From: Colocasia esculenta
Lineage: Eukaryota; Streptophyta; Magnoliopsida; Alismatales; Araceae
Direction: 5' to 3'
DNA length: 64,000 nucleotides
NCBI GenBank assembly: GCA_014218235.1
Contig: CM024758.1
Location: forward strand, 97,501,698 to 97,565,697
Below are positions 1-10,755 of this stretch, piece after piece. Position 1 is the stretch's first letter; each line of letters starts with the position of its first letter. The notes under the pieces were generated by a model. It made no database searches and was not told where the DNA came from. It saw only the letters and a program-made list of their open reading frames with translations. The position numbers and the translations under genes are program-made.

Positions 1-378
1 ATGATCATGGACATGAGTCGCACATAATGCTGATCACATAACATATTATGGCCAACATATTCCAAATGGGAACACAAGTAGCTAATGTGATATTCTCACG
101 GATTTCAAAGTACAATAGTAGCTCAAGAATAACAAGGAATGTGAATTTCAAGAGTGTAATAGCAACAACGAATCCATGATAGGTAATAAGGTAGGCAGAC
201 TAATATCTACATGAGTTCCTACATTCTAAGACATGAGTTTTCAATTTACAAAGCAGGAAAGACTTTCACGTTAGAGTTCAAAATCAATCATATGAGAAGA
301 AGATTAAATCAAGATTCTTAAGAGTAGTTAAAATAAGTCTATGTATTTAAAGCTTTGCATACATTTTGACAGTTTTTA
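1..378. other. Flank left of the gypsy element, no gene seen
   Basis: AT-rich sequence with no convincing coding frame, RNA gene or terminal repeat. It ends at the target-site duplication of the gypsy element, so before that insertion it should have been contiguous with the sequence starting at 30125. Stretches of short A/T words resemble LTR leader sequence but I could not match them to another part of the window. Confidence 0.5.
374..378. repeat. Target-site duplication TTTTA, left copy
   Basis: TTTTA lies immediately left of the LTR terminus TGTAAC at 379. The same five bases lie immediately right of the other LTR terminus at 30120-30124. Five bases is the usual Ty3/gypsy duplication length. 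An AT-rich 5-mer could match by chance, but both copies abut recognisable LTR ends of one family. Confidence 0.7.
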
Positions 379-450
379 TGTAACGGCCCATTCCACCCGG
401 TACGGTTATACCAACCCACATCGGATGAGAGCAAGTCGCTATAGGGGAGA
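379..450 (-). repeat. Gypsy 3' LTR, terminal 72 bp only
   Basis: The sequence from TGTAACGGCCC onward matches 27183-27254 with only a few differences, including the shared block CCAACCCACATCGGATGAGA. Here the element terminus is the intact TG (CA on the sense strand), whereas the 5' LTR copy has TA. The assembly gap cuts the copy at 450. Confidence 0.85.
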
Positions 451-550
451 NNNNNNNNNNNNNNNNNNNNNNNNNNNNNNNNNNNNNNNNNNNNNNNNNN
501 NNNNNNNNNNNNNNNNNNNNNNNNNNNNNNNNNNNNNNNNNNNNNNNNNN
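451..550. other. Assembly gap, exactly 100 N
   Basis: A round 100-N block usually means a gap of unknown size. The right edge falls exactly on a seven-G run inside the copia LTR of element 1. The expected missing content is the rest of the gypsy 3' LTR (about 2.9 kb), gypsy pol, about 0.3 kb of the element 2 LTR and 34 bp of the element 1 LTR. Confidence 0.95.
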
Positions 551-2549
551 GGGGGGGTGAATAGGACTTCTTAACTCTTAAAATTTTCTTCTGAAATGCA
601 CAACACTAAATAGATGAGTTAGTACTTAGTGTGGTGTGTGATTCATGTGTGAACTGGAGGAAAAACAATCGCACAGAAGCACAAGAGTTTATCCTGGTTC
701 GGTCCTTCCCACATGGAAGTCCTACATCCAGTCCTCAAGCCAACCACTTGAGATTTTCACTATCTGCCAATGAATTGGCCTTCTCTCACCCTTGAGCGGA
801 ATTACAAACCCACTTGCTCCCTTAGCAAGTCTTCCCGAATCAGGGTACAACAACTGCCTTTTACAAAGGCCTTCCTGACAGGGGGGCAATGCAGAAACGA
901 CTTCTGCGAAATTACACAAGAGAAAATAAAATGACTTGTGTGTTTGTCTCAGAACTGAGCACAACCACAGACTTCAGAAGGATTCAATGGATCAGAGATG
1001 AGATACGAATCCTATCTGAAATACAAGGGTGGACTAAACAAGTAAGCAATTACAATTGCACCCAACACTACTAGAGGCTTCAGAGAAAGTCTTCTAAGGA
1101 GAAAAAAAGCTCTCAGACTTTAGCTTTCAGAAGGCTTGTGAGACTTGAAAGAATTCGAATGAAGCTATGGCTCTCTTCTGTGTTATATGTGTATATTCCT
1201 TCTTCAAACTTGAGCTTTTATACACTTCAGAATATAGCCGTTTAGAAGATAGCGTGGAGTTTGTGCCGTTTGCAATTTGACCGTTTGGAGAGAGCTCTAG
1301 TTTCTTTGGATCTTGATGAGCTTATTGTCCAGAAGTCCTTCAGTTTTGCTCTTCCAAAGTCTTCAGAGGAGGTGCAGTCTTTCACAGCTAGAAGATAAGC
1401 TCTTATCAACATAGACTGTGAAGGAGTCATGCTAAAAAAAATGTGCTCCATAAATGCCTGTTACAAAGACAAGACAGAAAGAAAAGAGAACTCCATACCT
1501 TGAGGTAGGTAAGTCAGATAAGTACAGACAAAGGTATGGAAACCTCGTATGCACAAGCTTTCAGAAAGGAAAAGTAGACAGACAGATATGCTAAAAAGGC
1601 AAAGTATGGGTCTGTCAGTGGTAGGTGAGTCCTGTCAGATGCCATGCGCTGAGAATCATAAATGCATAGTGTCTAATGAATCCAGCAAAATCCGGAGCAA
1701 AGGCATTGAACAATTCAAGGATTATTTCTTAAAATATATCAAAAATGTCATGCGCAGGATTTAGATGAATATTTTAAGACTAATATGACTTGTCCTGACA
1801 GAGAATAAATAATAGGATAATGACAGTTTTGATGGACTGATAAAATATTGAAGGTTTATTAAGAGGTGTAGAGAAGATTAAGAAGTAATTTACACTAAGT
1901 GTTAATCCTTTTCAGAAGAGAGTTAAGTACAGAATTAGCAGTGAAGATAAATCCATAACATGCAATTCGATTCAATAAATAACTATGATTCGACTAGAGA
2001 GAATAAGGCAATCGATTGAAAAAGTAAAGGTGATTCGACTCAGCAGTCGGATACCATGAAGATCAAATTCTGAAGCATTCGACTGTATCAGTCGAAGACG
2101 ACAGTCGAATCAGGTATTGAATTTTGTAAGGCATTCGATTGTAGCAATCGGAGTCATCAGTCGAATATATATCTTTGGTAGTCGAAGATGACAGTCGAAT
2201 ATGACAGTCGAATCATGTTTTGAACTTTGAAAGGCATTCGACTGTAACAGTCGGAGTCATCAGTCGAATTACATATAAAGTTGTGGACTTAGAAAATATT
2301 CAAGGTTATTTGACTTCGTTTCTGAGGGAGTCGAAGTTAACAGCCGAATTCAGTAGGACATAGAGAGAGCTGTGGACTTAGAAAAATTTCTGAGATGGAG
2401 GTATAGTCCTGTAATATATCTGTATGATTTTTGTGATATGTAACTAATATATTTGCTTTGTAAAAGGTCTATTTCAAGAGTTTTGTCATAGCAAAACAAC
2501 AATATATTAATTTAAGAAAATCTTAAATTCCTTGGGTAGTTGCTCAACA
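551..2549 (-). repeat. Element 1 3' LTR
   Basis: Homologous along its length to 10790-12822 and ending ...GCTCAACA (sense TGTTGAGC) next to the polypurine tract. The U5/R side holds the run of G followed by TGAATAGG and a block around 690-760 shared with other copia LTRs here. The U3 side (about 1970-2350) is packed with ATTCGACTG/CAGTCGAAT words. The first ~900 bp carries many single-base deletions relative to the other copy. Confidence 0.92.
1215..1222 (-). promoter_or_regulatory. Probable LTR TATA box, element 1 3' LTR
   Basis: Sense strand reads TATAAAAG, the matching position of the TATA box in the 5' LTR at 11472-11480. It lies between the repeat-rich U3 and the conserved R/U5 block, where a copia promoter is expected. 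Confidence 0.5.
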
Positions 2550-2565
2550 ATTCTCCCCCTTTTTG
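2550..2565 (-). other. Polypurine tract, element 1
   Basis: Sense strand reads AAAAAGGGGGAGAAT directly before the LTR start TGTTGAGC. This is the plus-strand DNA primer site expected next to a 3' LTR and fixes the element orientation as minus. Confidence 0.85.
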
Positions 2566-2815
2566 TTAATGACAAAAATCTTTAAATAGACAGTGAAAAA
2601 GGCAAATATTTGAAATATGAGTATGCATATGCTTCTTTTTTTGACTAATATCTCTCCCCTTTGTGGCATTAACAGAAAATTCCATCATAAGATATGGTAT
2701 TTAGCGGAAATTGCATCATTTAAGAACACATAACAGAAAGTCAGAAATTACATAACAAAGAGCTAAAAATTATAACAAAATTGTTTATAAACTATATAGT
2801 TCCAAAAAAATTTGT

Positions 2816-5800
2816 TCATGACCTAGACAGAGACTGGGTAAGTATAGAGATCTGGGAATTTGGGCAAGAAAAGGTTGAATGAGATCCAAGCTTCTTCTCA
2901 TTCTCATCGAAGAAGTTGTCAAAGAGAGCTCCATCAATGTTGTAGGAAGGATCAGTCATGGAGGGTAAACTTCCGATGGGATTTGATGTGGCGCCTCCTG
3001 AACCAAGACATCCTATCATGATACTTGTGTCTATTGACCCTATACTTGAGGGGAGCAAACTTCTTGGAGGCAGCAAGCAAGAGAAATTCATGAGTGTGAT
3101 ATTCCAATGCAGTCCTTAGACACAGGCATCTTTAGCTTGATAATATATGAGAAGTCTCTGAGCCCATTATGCCCAATGTTCTTCCTCAAGTCCTTAAGAC
3201 TCTATAATGAATTCATGGAGAGAAAGTTTCATCTTTTCACAATCTGAATGATATGAAGGGTATGCTGCAGCCATTGGTCTTCATTGAATCTTTCAGATTC
3301 AAAAAACATAGTTGAAAGTCCGAAGATGATAATGGTGCTGGATAATTGCAGAAAGACAAATCGCTGAAAGGACAGTTTCAACTTATACTTGATTTTGAAT
3401 CTGGTGGCAATGCGAATATATCTATTGAAGACTGCCTCTGCAAAATCTTTTCTGTAGGAAAATGCTCCTATGAGGGGAGGATGCAAGCCAGAAGTAAAGC
3501 CACAGTCATGGAAGGAACAATCTCTCTCTGGCCTCTTAAAAGATTTTCCCATTGGCCCTTAGAGACATCAGGCAGACCAGCTTGAATCTTTCAAAATTGA
3601 AAGTTTTCATTCTATGTATTTTGCCTGTAAGTCCCGGAGAAGTAGTCCGAACATGTCATGAAACCTTAGAGATATGTGATGCAGGACTGTCAAAAACTGG
3701 TTTCTGGACTGATTTTGTGATATCTGGCTGCTTCATCAGGATAGAGATCAAGGAACTCTTGGGAGTTAAGCAATGACTTTTCTGGGAGATAAATTGAAGT
3801 TCTCCACAGAGATTGTGTAGCCCTGAGAAGAGTAGGTAGCCAATGTTCAAAAGTGAACCCTGGCATGTCATGAACTTCAAGAAAGGCTCGAATAGCCAGA
3901 TATTCTCTGAACAGATTCATGTGATGTTCAGAGTGATTGACAAAATATACCAAAATGGTGGAAGGAGTTTTGAAGGACTGTCTCCCAAGTTGGGTCCACT
4001 GGCGGAAGAAAGCTGGATACTAGGAAGTATTTCAGCTAGATGAAGGAGTGTTTTCTTGGAATCTGTTTGGAGGCTGTAGGAAGACAAAAAAAGAATGAGG
4101 GGGTTGAGTGGAAAGATTTAGAGAAGTTGCTTTGGGAGGCTTGAATTGATACTTGGTGGGTAGATGGAGAATTTGATATCTTGATAAATGGATCCATAGG
4201 AATAGCTGCAAGTGGAGGAGGATCCGAAGAAGTAGACTGTGAAGGGGTTTCAGTGGTGGTGCTGTGGGTGCAGAGGGTTGAGATCTAGCTGGTGCTGATC
4301 TTGTTGGCTTAGGAGGAGGTTAACAGATGGAGCTGGAGTAGATGAGTTGGCCTAGAAGGAGGAGGAGGGAAGACTGGATCACCATGTTTGACCAGTCTGC
4401 GCTTCACTTTCCTCTTGAAGGTTTGCAAATTAGGAGTGGACTCAGGGGTCTCTTAGCCATAAATTCCATCTGGGAAACTGCTGGGCTGGGAAGCCTCTGC
4501 TGCTCCACAGCCACGACTGCTCTTCTAACACAGACTGTTGCTGGTGCTCCACTGCTGGTTCAAGTACTACTAAAGCTAATTGTGCCTCAGGCTCTAAATC
4601 TTTTGCTCCTCAGGAGGGCTCCTCTGAATTCTGCTGATTTGGCTGTGTCTCAGGCTCCTTAGATTGATCAAGTACTAGCTCTTGATCAGATTTCTGCTCA
4701 GATTGCTGCACAGCTGGCTGAGATAGATCTTCTGTGGATGCTGTTCTTGAGTTGGCTTTTCAGGTGCTTGAGGCTCTTGAGTCTGAACATGTTCTTCTTG
4801 CTGCTGAGAGGATGAGGGCCTGATGGCCGAGAGATGCCCTGCTGGCACACTAACTGAGCAATAAATCCTTCATTTGCTTAACCTCATCAGACAGACTATC
4901 AAACTTGACATCAATAAATTCAATCTGCATTTGAAGAACTGAAAGATGTTCTTGTTGTTTGCCCAATAAATCCATAATGGTGTGAAGATGTTGCTACTCT
5001 CCCCCTGAGACCTTGGCCGGGTCTCAACTGAGAAGGAGAGAAGTGATGCTCTCTTTCTTCAAAATCTGTTTCTGCAGGAATGTCATCAGATGCAATACCT
5101 TTGCCTCTAATATCTCTTAATACTTCATTAATAGTTTCCTCAGGACCATCTGGTTTAGGAAATGAGGAGGAAACATGAACTTGATCTTGAGTCTGAATTG
5201 GAGCTTCAGTTCTAACTGGTTCTAGTGGCTCTACTCTTGTTGAACTTCTTGAGAGACTGAAGCAATATAAGGTTCATCAGGATAAACTTCATGATCACAA
5301 TCAGGCACTGAATCTTTCATCCAAAGATTTTGCTTTTTGTTGACCAAGGAGTAGTGACTCCTTCTCAAAGTAGTGATCCCAATCTTCTCTTTAATTCCAA
5401 TAGATATTTCTCCTGACAGATCTACTGAGTATCTTTAAAGATCAGGGAGCAAAGGTCCATAGGAAAAGATTCTTGTAGATTCTTAGCAGCTTCATTCTCT
5501 CCAAAATGATTCCAGCCAAATTCACTTTGTGCCTCTGAATAGCCCAAAACAACAAGTTCCCATCTCTAGAGGTGATAGATGAGTGGGTTCTGCTCTAGGG
5601 CACAATGTTGGATATCACAGAATGAATTAATCTCTTTTCGGCTGAAAGTTCATTTACTGAAAGACCTTTCTTACTAATGGTGGCCAAACGGCAATAATGC
5701 CCAATTTCTGCTTTCTAAAGGCATGATCTCATTAAGCTTATGCCCGGAGTTTGGACATTCCAAAATCTCAACCAATAGTTCCTCAAAATAATGATCTTGG

Positions 5801-6064
5801 TTCCTTTGACATAACTAAAAATAGTATTTCCTGATGAAATTTCCATGGAACATAAAAAGCTCTAACTGCATTCTCAGCTATTGGTTCTGAAATCTGACAC
5901 AACTTGGTCCAACCCATGGCATCAAGGGTGTTCTCTACCCATGATAGGTTTCCACTAAGATGGGAAAAGTCTACAACCTTCCCTAGACAAATGGGAATCT
6001 TAGCAAGCCTGTGAAGCTGTTCAGGGGTCATCTGGGTGGATTCCGGAGCCCTAGATGAGTCCAT
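2816..6064 (-). pseudogene. Extra (post-pol) ORF of element 1, decayed
   Basis: This stretch lies between RNase H and the polypurine tract, where SIRE-type elements carry an additional ORF. The N-terminal piece (5783-6064, 93 codons) begins MDSSRAPESTQ and continues with a segment ending in GWTK, followed by a conserved NAVRAFY motif. The layout (helix ending in GW, then AFY) is like the N-terminus of the plant-retroelement domain often annotated as putative plant transposon protein, also seen in elements 2 and 4. Further left the frames break repeatedly; recognisable remains are a segment containing HKVNLAG (about 5490-5540), a Pro/Thr/Glu-rich stretch (5100-5260) and low-complexity Gln/Ser sequence. 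The protein's function is unknown. No membrane or env-type feature can be claimed from what remains. Confidence 0.6.
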
Positions 6065-6634
6065 CTAGAAGAGAGAAAGGATAGAGACTCAGGAAACTGA
6101 TAAAGGAGTCAAGGAATGGAGGATGAGATTCTAAACAACTTACCTTTCTTGAGGAGAGATGAAGTTCTTGAGGTTCCCTTGGAAGTTCCTTGCCGGAGAA
6201 CAGTGAGAGTGGGAAGAGGCAGAAGAAGACAGGAAGGTTTGAAGATGGATTTCGAGAGGGTGTCTTCTAAAGGAGAAGGGGTTTTCTTTTAAGGAGGGAA
6301 AAAGTAACTGACCCAAGATTTAGGATGAACGGTCGGGATTAAATAATTTGACCGTTAAGACGTGAAAGGATGCGTCTTAAGAGAGTGTCAGTTATATAAT
6401 TTTACAAGCGTCTTTTCACGATTTCATAATAAGTCGAATTATGTATTGACTGCATCAGTCGAATGCCGATTTATAACATGATTCGAATGCACTGTTTCTT
6501 CATAAGTCGAATGTCTGTGACTTAGAAATTTTTTCAGGATGGTCTTTACAGACAGTTCAAACAACAATATTTATAAAATTCAAACATCATTTGCTTTGAT
6601 GAGTTAATCAGGATTACACATACCTATTTTCTTC

Positions 6635-7100
6635 TTATAGATGTGAATCTATCCTCAGGAAGAGGTTTTGTAAAAATATCTGCAAGTTGATTTTCTGTAG
6701 AAACAAAATCAAGTAAAATATTGTCATACTTACATGGTCCCTGATGAAGTGATGTCTAACCTCAATATGCTTTGTTCTTGAGTGCTGGATAGGGTTCTTG
6801 GTCAAATTTATTGCGCTTGTGTTGTCACATAGCATTGGAATTTCTTGAAGTTGATGCCCATAGTCTTCCAATTGATGCTTGATCCACAAGAGTTGAGTAC
6901 AGCAACTTCCAACTGCAATGTATTCAGCTTCTGTGGTGGATAAAGCCACTGAGTTCTGCTTCCTGGAAGACCATGATATCAAGCACCCTTCAAGAATTTG
7001 ACAAGTGCCACTAGGCTTTTCCTATCTATTTTGCATCCAGCATAGTCAGCATCACTATATCCAATTAACTTGAAATCTAAACATCTGGGATACCATAAGC
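6635..7100 (-). pseudogene. RNase H domain, element 1 pol
   Basis: RNase H would remove template RNA during reverse transcription. The frame at 6635-6982 shows the copia hallmarks ALSTTEAEYIA, CDNTSAINL and HSRTKHIEVRHHFIRDHV. Upstream (6983-7100) remnants of GYSDADYAGCK are readable in a shifted frame. After the DHV motif the reading diverges and the tail does not match the element 2 copy, indicating a frameshift near 6735. It is the last domain of the polyprotein. Confidence 0.85.
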
Positions 7101-8090
7101 CTAACTTACTGGTATTTAAAGATATCTAAAAATTCTTTTAATGCATGAACATGAGATTCTTTTGGATCAGCTTGGAATCTTGCACGTAAACAAACACTGA
7201 ACATTATATCCGGTCTACTAGCAGTAAGATAGAGTAGTGAACCTATCATTCCTCTATAGATCTTTTGATCTACCTTTTTACCAAGAGGATCACCATCTAA
7301 CTTAATGCCTGAGCTCATGGGTGTTCCTAGTGGCTTACATTTGTCAAAACCATATTTAGAAAGTAAATCTGAAATGTACTTGGTTTGACAAATGTGAGTT
7401 CCTTCCTTGGTCTGCTTAATTTGCAATCCAAGAAAATAATTAAGCTCACCCATCATGCTCATTTCGAATTCACTTTGCATTAGATTTTCAAAGAATTACA
7501 AAGTGATTCATTAGTAGAACCAAAGACAATGTCATCAACTAGATTTCACAATTAAGATTCCATCTGAAAATTTCTTTATAAATAATGTGTTATCTACTTT
7601 ACCTCTTATAAAATCATGTGATATAAGATAAGCACTTAATCTTTCATACCAAGCTCTTGGAGCTTGTTTTAGACCATACAGTGCTTTCTTTAAACGAAAA
7701 GCATGATTAAGATAAGTAGTATCTTCAAAACCAGGTGGTTGCTCAACATATACTTCTTCTTTAATAAAACCATTCAGAAATGCACTTTTAACATCCATTT
7801 GGAACAAATTTATGTTAAGAGAACATGCATATGTTAGCAAAATCTGATTGCCTCTAATCTAGCTACTGAAGCATAGGTTTCATCAAAATCTATGCCTTCC
7901 TCTTGGGAATATCCTTGAGCTACAAGTCTGGCTTTGTTCCTAGTGATTACTCCTGATTCATCCATCTTGTTTCTGAAAACCCATCTGGTTCCAATAACTG
8001 GATGGTCAGTAGGTCTAGGTACAAGAGTCCAAACCTCACTGCGTTGGAACTGATTAAGTTCCTCTTACATAGAAAGGATCCAAGATTCAT
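7101..8090 (-). pseudogene. Reverse transcriptase, element 1 pol (frameshifted)
   Basis: Two open pieces carry most of the copia RT: 7535-7840 with FQMDVKSAFLNG, VYVEQPPGFE and KALYGLKQAPRAWYERL, and 7106-7480 with GELNYFLGLQIKQ and YRGMIGSLLYLTASRPDI. Between them the catalytic YxDD block is damaged: remnants reading LVDDIVFGSTNESLC survive out of frame after a stop near 7535, with the Tyr codon and preceding residues lost. The N-terminal part (7841-8090) is readable only by switching frames. Not functional. Confidence 0.88.
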
Positions 8091-8239
8091 CACCCAGTGC
8101 ATCATTGATTGTCTTAGGCTCAATTTGTGAAACTAAGGCAGAAAAATCACAAGGAATTTGCATACCTCTTGTTCTTACCCTATCTTGAGGATTACCAATG
8201 ATATTTTCTCTAGGATGATCCCGGTGGTACCTCAATTCC

Positions 8240-9256
8240 CTAGGTAGCCCTTCTTGTGGTTCTCTTGTTGTTGAAGATCTTCTAATGGGGGATCTTCCAT
8301 TTCTTCATCTTTGCTCCTTCTTCAAGAGAAGTCTTTTCTAAATCCCTGCAAAGATCATCAACACACTCTTCTTCTTCTTCTTCTTCTATCCTTTTGATAG
8401 AAGGGTTAGTTTCATCAAATAAGACATGCACAAATTGTTCTATAGTTAATGTTTTCCTATTGAATACCTTATAACCTCTAGGTTTTGAAATATATCATAA
8501 CATGAAACCTTCATCACTCTTAGCATCTAATTTTCCTAAATTGTCCTTACCATTATTTAAAATAAAGCACTTACAACTAAAAGGTCGAAGATGATAGATG
8601 TTGGGCTTCTTTCCCTTGTAGAGTTCATATGGGGTCTTCGATCATGCATCTGTTGATAATGTAGCAGGCTGTATGACTACCTCTGCCCAGAAATATTTGG
8701 CAAATTATACTCATTCAGCATTGTTCTGGTCATATCCAGCAGTGTTCTGTTCTTTCTTTCTGCTACTCCATTCTGTTGAGGTGTTCTTGGTGCTGAGAAG
8801 TTGTGCTCAATCCCATTTTCTTCACAGAAGTTCATGAATTCTTCATTTTTGAATTCACCTCCATGATCAGATCTAATGCTTGTAATTTGAAATTTTTGAT
8901 TTTTCTGAACTAACTTACTGAATTTGAGAAATGCTTGAAATGCTTCTGACTTGGCTTCTAGAAAAGACACCCAAGTGTACCTTGAGTAGTCATCAACTAA
9001 TACATAGCCATATATTTTCCTCCAAGACTGACTGTCCTCATAGGTCCAAACAAATCCATGTGAATTAACTCCAAAGGCTTGGAAGTTGTACAATTGTCTT
9101 GGACTGAAATGAGGTCTTGGTCTGTTTTCCTTTTGCACAAGCTGAACAAATTCCAGATTTCTTGATTCTCATTTTGGGAAGACCTTCAACTAGATCATGC
9201 TTTATCAATTTCTTGATAACAGAAGTACTTGCATGACCTAGTCTTCTGTGCCACAA
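8240..9256 (-). pseudogene. Integrase, element 1 pol (frameshifted)
   Basis: Integrase joins the element's cDNA to the chromosome. The zinc-binding N-terminus is at 9065-9256 (WHRRLGHAS ... CSACAKGK, an HHCC pattern). The core is at 8677-9138 with VDDYSRYTW, SDHGGEF and QQNGVAERKNRT; the second Asp and the Glu are 35 residues apart, as in a DD35E enzyme. The two pieces are in different frames and overlap. The C-terminal region (8240-8676) has stops but retains PYELYKGKKP-like sequence and an acidic run of Glu. Confidence 0.88.
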
Positions 9257-9266
9257 CTCAGACTCT

Positions 9267-9809
9267 TCACTTTTGGTGGTTGCAAGGCATAAGTTTACTT
9301 CTCTTAATTCTGCAACTGCAAAGTGTACAAGTTTTTACCCTTTGAGCTTCGAAAATTATCTTGTTATCTTTCTGGATGATACACTTATCATTTTGAAAAT
9401 TCACTGTATGCCCTTTATCACATAGCTGACTGATGCTAATTAGATTATGCTTCAGTCCCTCTACATACATAACATCTTCAATTAGATTCTTTTCCTTAGT
9501 ACCAATTGTTCCACATCCTAGTACTTTTCCTTTCCCATTATCACCATAAGTTACTTGACCAACTTCATTTCTAAATGTTGTGAATAGCTTCCTATCTCCT
9601 GTCATGTGCCTTGAGCATCCACTGTCCAAATACCATTTTGATGCTCTCAGCTGACCCTGTTCTAGTCCTGCCATGAGGGCTAGATTTGCCTTCTCTTCTT
9701 CTTCTGATTCTGAACTAGATGCTTCTTCATTGTCCCATGTTGCTGCCATTGCCTTCTTCTTGAATTTTTGAACTTCTTTCCTTCCCTTTCTTCTTGTCTG
9801 ATCTTTCAA
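9267..9809 (-). pseudogene. Gag end and aspartic protease, element 1
   Basis: A 180-codon open frame. Residues 31-50 are an acidic Ser/Glu stretch typical of the gag-protease boundary. The protease active site LDSGCSRHMTG lies at about residues 61-71, followed by the copia blocks VTYGDNGKGKV and LKHNLISISQLCDKGH. Protease would cleave the polyprotein in the particle. The catalytic Asp is present; the frame is lost at the C-terminal end before the integrase zinc finger. Confidence 0.88.
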
Positions 9810-10702
9810 CTTGATCCTTCTTCTTCAGCTTGGGTCATTCAGATTTGTAGTGTCCTGGCTGATTACATTCATAACAAGTCGGGTCTTTCTTCTTATCCTT
9901 CTTGAAGAACCTTTTTGACCCAAATTTCTTCTTCTTTGCCAGAATTCTTTGCAGTCTTCTTGAAAGCATTGCCTCATCATCACTATCATCTGACTTTTCT
10001 TTGGAGTCTTCAGATGAAGAGGAATCTGCAATCTTCAAGGCATTGATATTTTCATTTTGAAGAGTTTTCAGATAATCTTTCCATATTGATTTCATGAGCC
10101 ATAAGGGATCCAATTTGTTTATCAATAGATAATTGTGTAAGATCATGGGCTTCCTCTATGGCTGTAACTTTAGGAGTCCAGACATTAGTTAGAGATCTCA
10201 ATATTTTTCTAACTGTCTCTTCATTAGTTAGGACCTTCCCTAAAGCACTTAATCCTACAATTATATTTGAAAATCTGTTATACATTTGAGTTATGTTCTC
10301 ATTGGGGATCATTTTGAACTGTTCATATTGAGATACAAGTATATCTATTCTAGTTTGTTTCACCCTATCTGTACCTTCATATGTTACTTGAAGCTTATCC
10401 CACATTTCTTTAGCTGTTCTACATGCTGAAAGTCTGTTAAATTCCCTTTTGGATAAAGCACAACAGAGATAATTTTTGCCTTGTAATTTAAAGACATATT
10501 TCTCTTGTCTACAATGGAAAGACCAGAAGAAGAGGCTTCTCCAAGGATTTGATAGTCACATTGTTCTATTACCTGCCATAAGTCGAAATCAGTACCTCTG
10601 ATGAAGCACTCCATTCGCATCTTCCAGTATGGTAATCTTCACCATCAAAAATGGTGGCCTTGTAACTGATTGGCCTTCATAGTTGTGAGCTTCGGATGCC
10701 AT
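9810..10702 (-). pseudogene. Gag, element 1 (frameshifted)
   Basis: Gag is the structural particle protein. A likely start is the ATG at 10702 (MASEAHNYEGQSV). Open pieces follow at 10384-10620 (WQVIEQCDYQI), 10052-10405 (MWDKLQVTYEGTDRVKQTRID, the UBN2-type gag core) and 9835-10146 (CYECNQPGHYKSE, a CCHC zinc knuckle running into a frameshift). At least three frame changes are needed. The primer site lies about 40 bp upstream of the start. Confidence 0.85.
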
Positions 10703-10741
10703 TTCTTCTCAAATCTTCTTGGATTCTTCTGAGAAGACCAC

Positions 10742-10753
10742 GCTCTGATACCA
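10742..10753 (-). other. Primer-binding site (initiator tRNA-Met), element 1
   Basis: Sense strand reads TGGTATCAGAGC, the complement of the 3' end of plant initiator tRNA-Met, two bases after the LTR end CA (10756). This is where minus-strand DNA synthesis would begin. Confidence 0.92.
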
Positions 10754-10755
10754 CT

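Noticed and set aside
379..450. Reading the 72-bp LTR fragment as an unrelated solo LTR
   Set aside because: The matching TTTTA duplications and family identity with 27183-30119 make a single nested element simpler, although the gap prevents proof.
2816..6064. Calling the post-pol ORF an envelope gene
   Set aside because: SIRE-type extra ORFs are sometimes described as env-like, but I see no signal peptide, transmembrane pair or fusion-type segment; the visible domain fits the plant transposon protein family instead.
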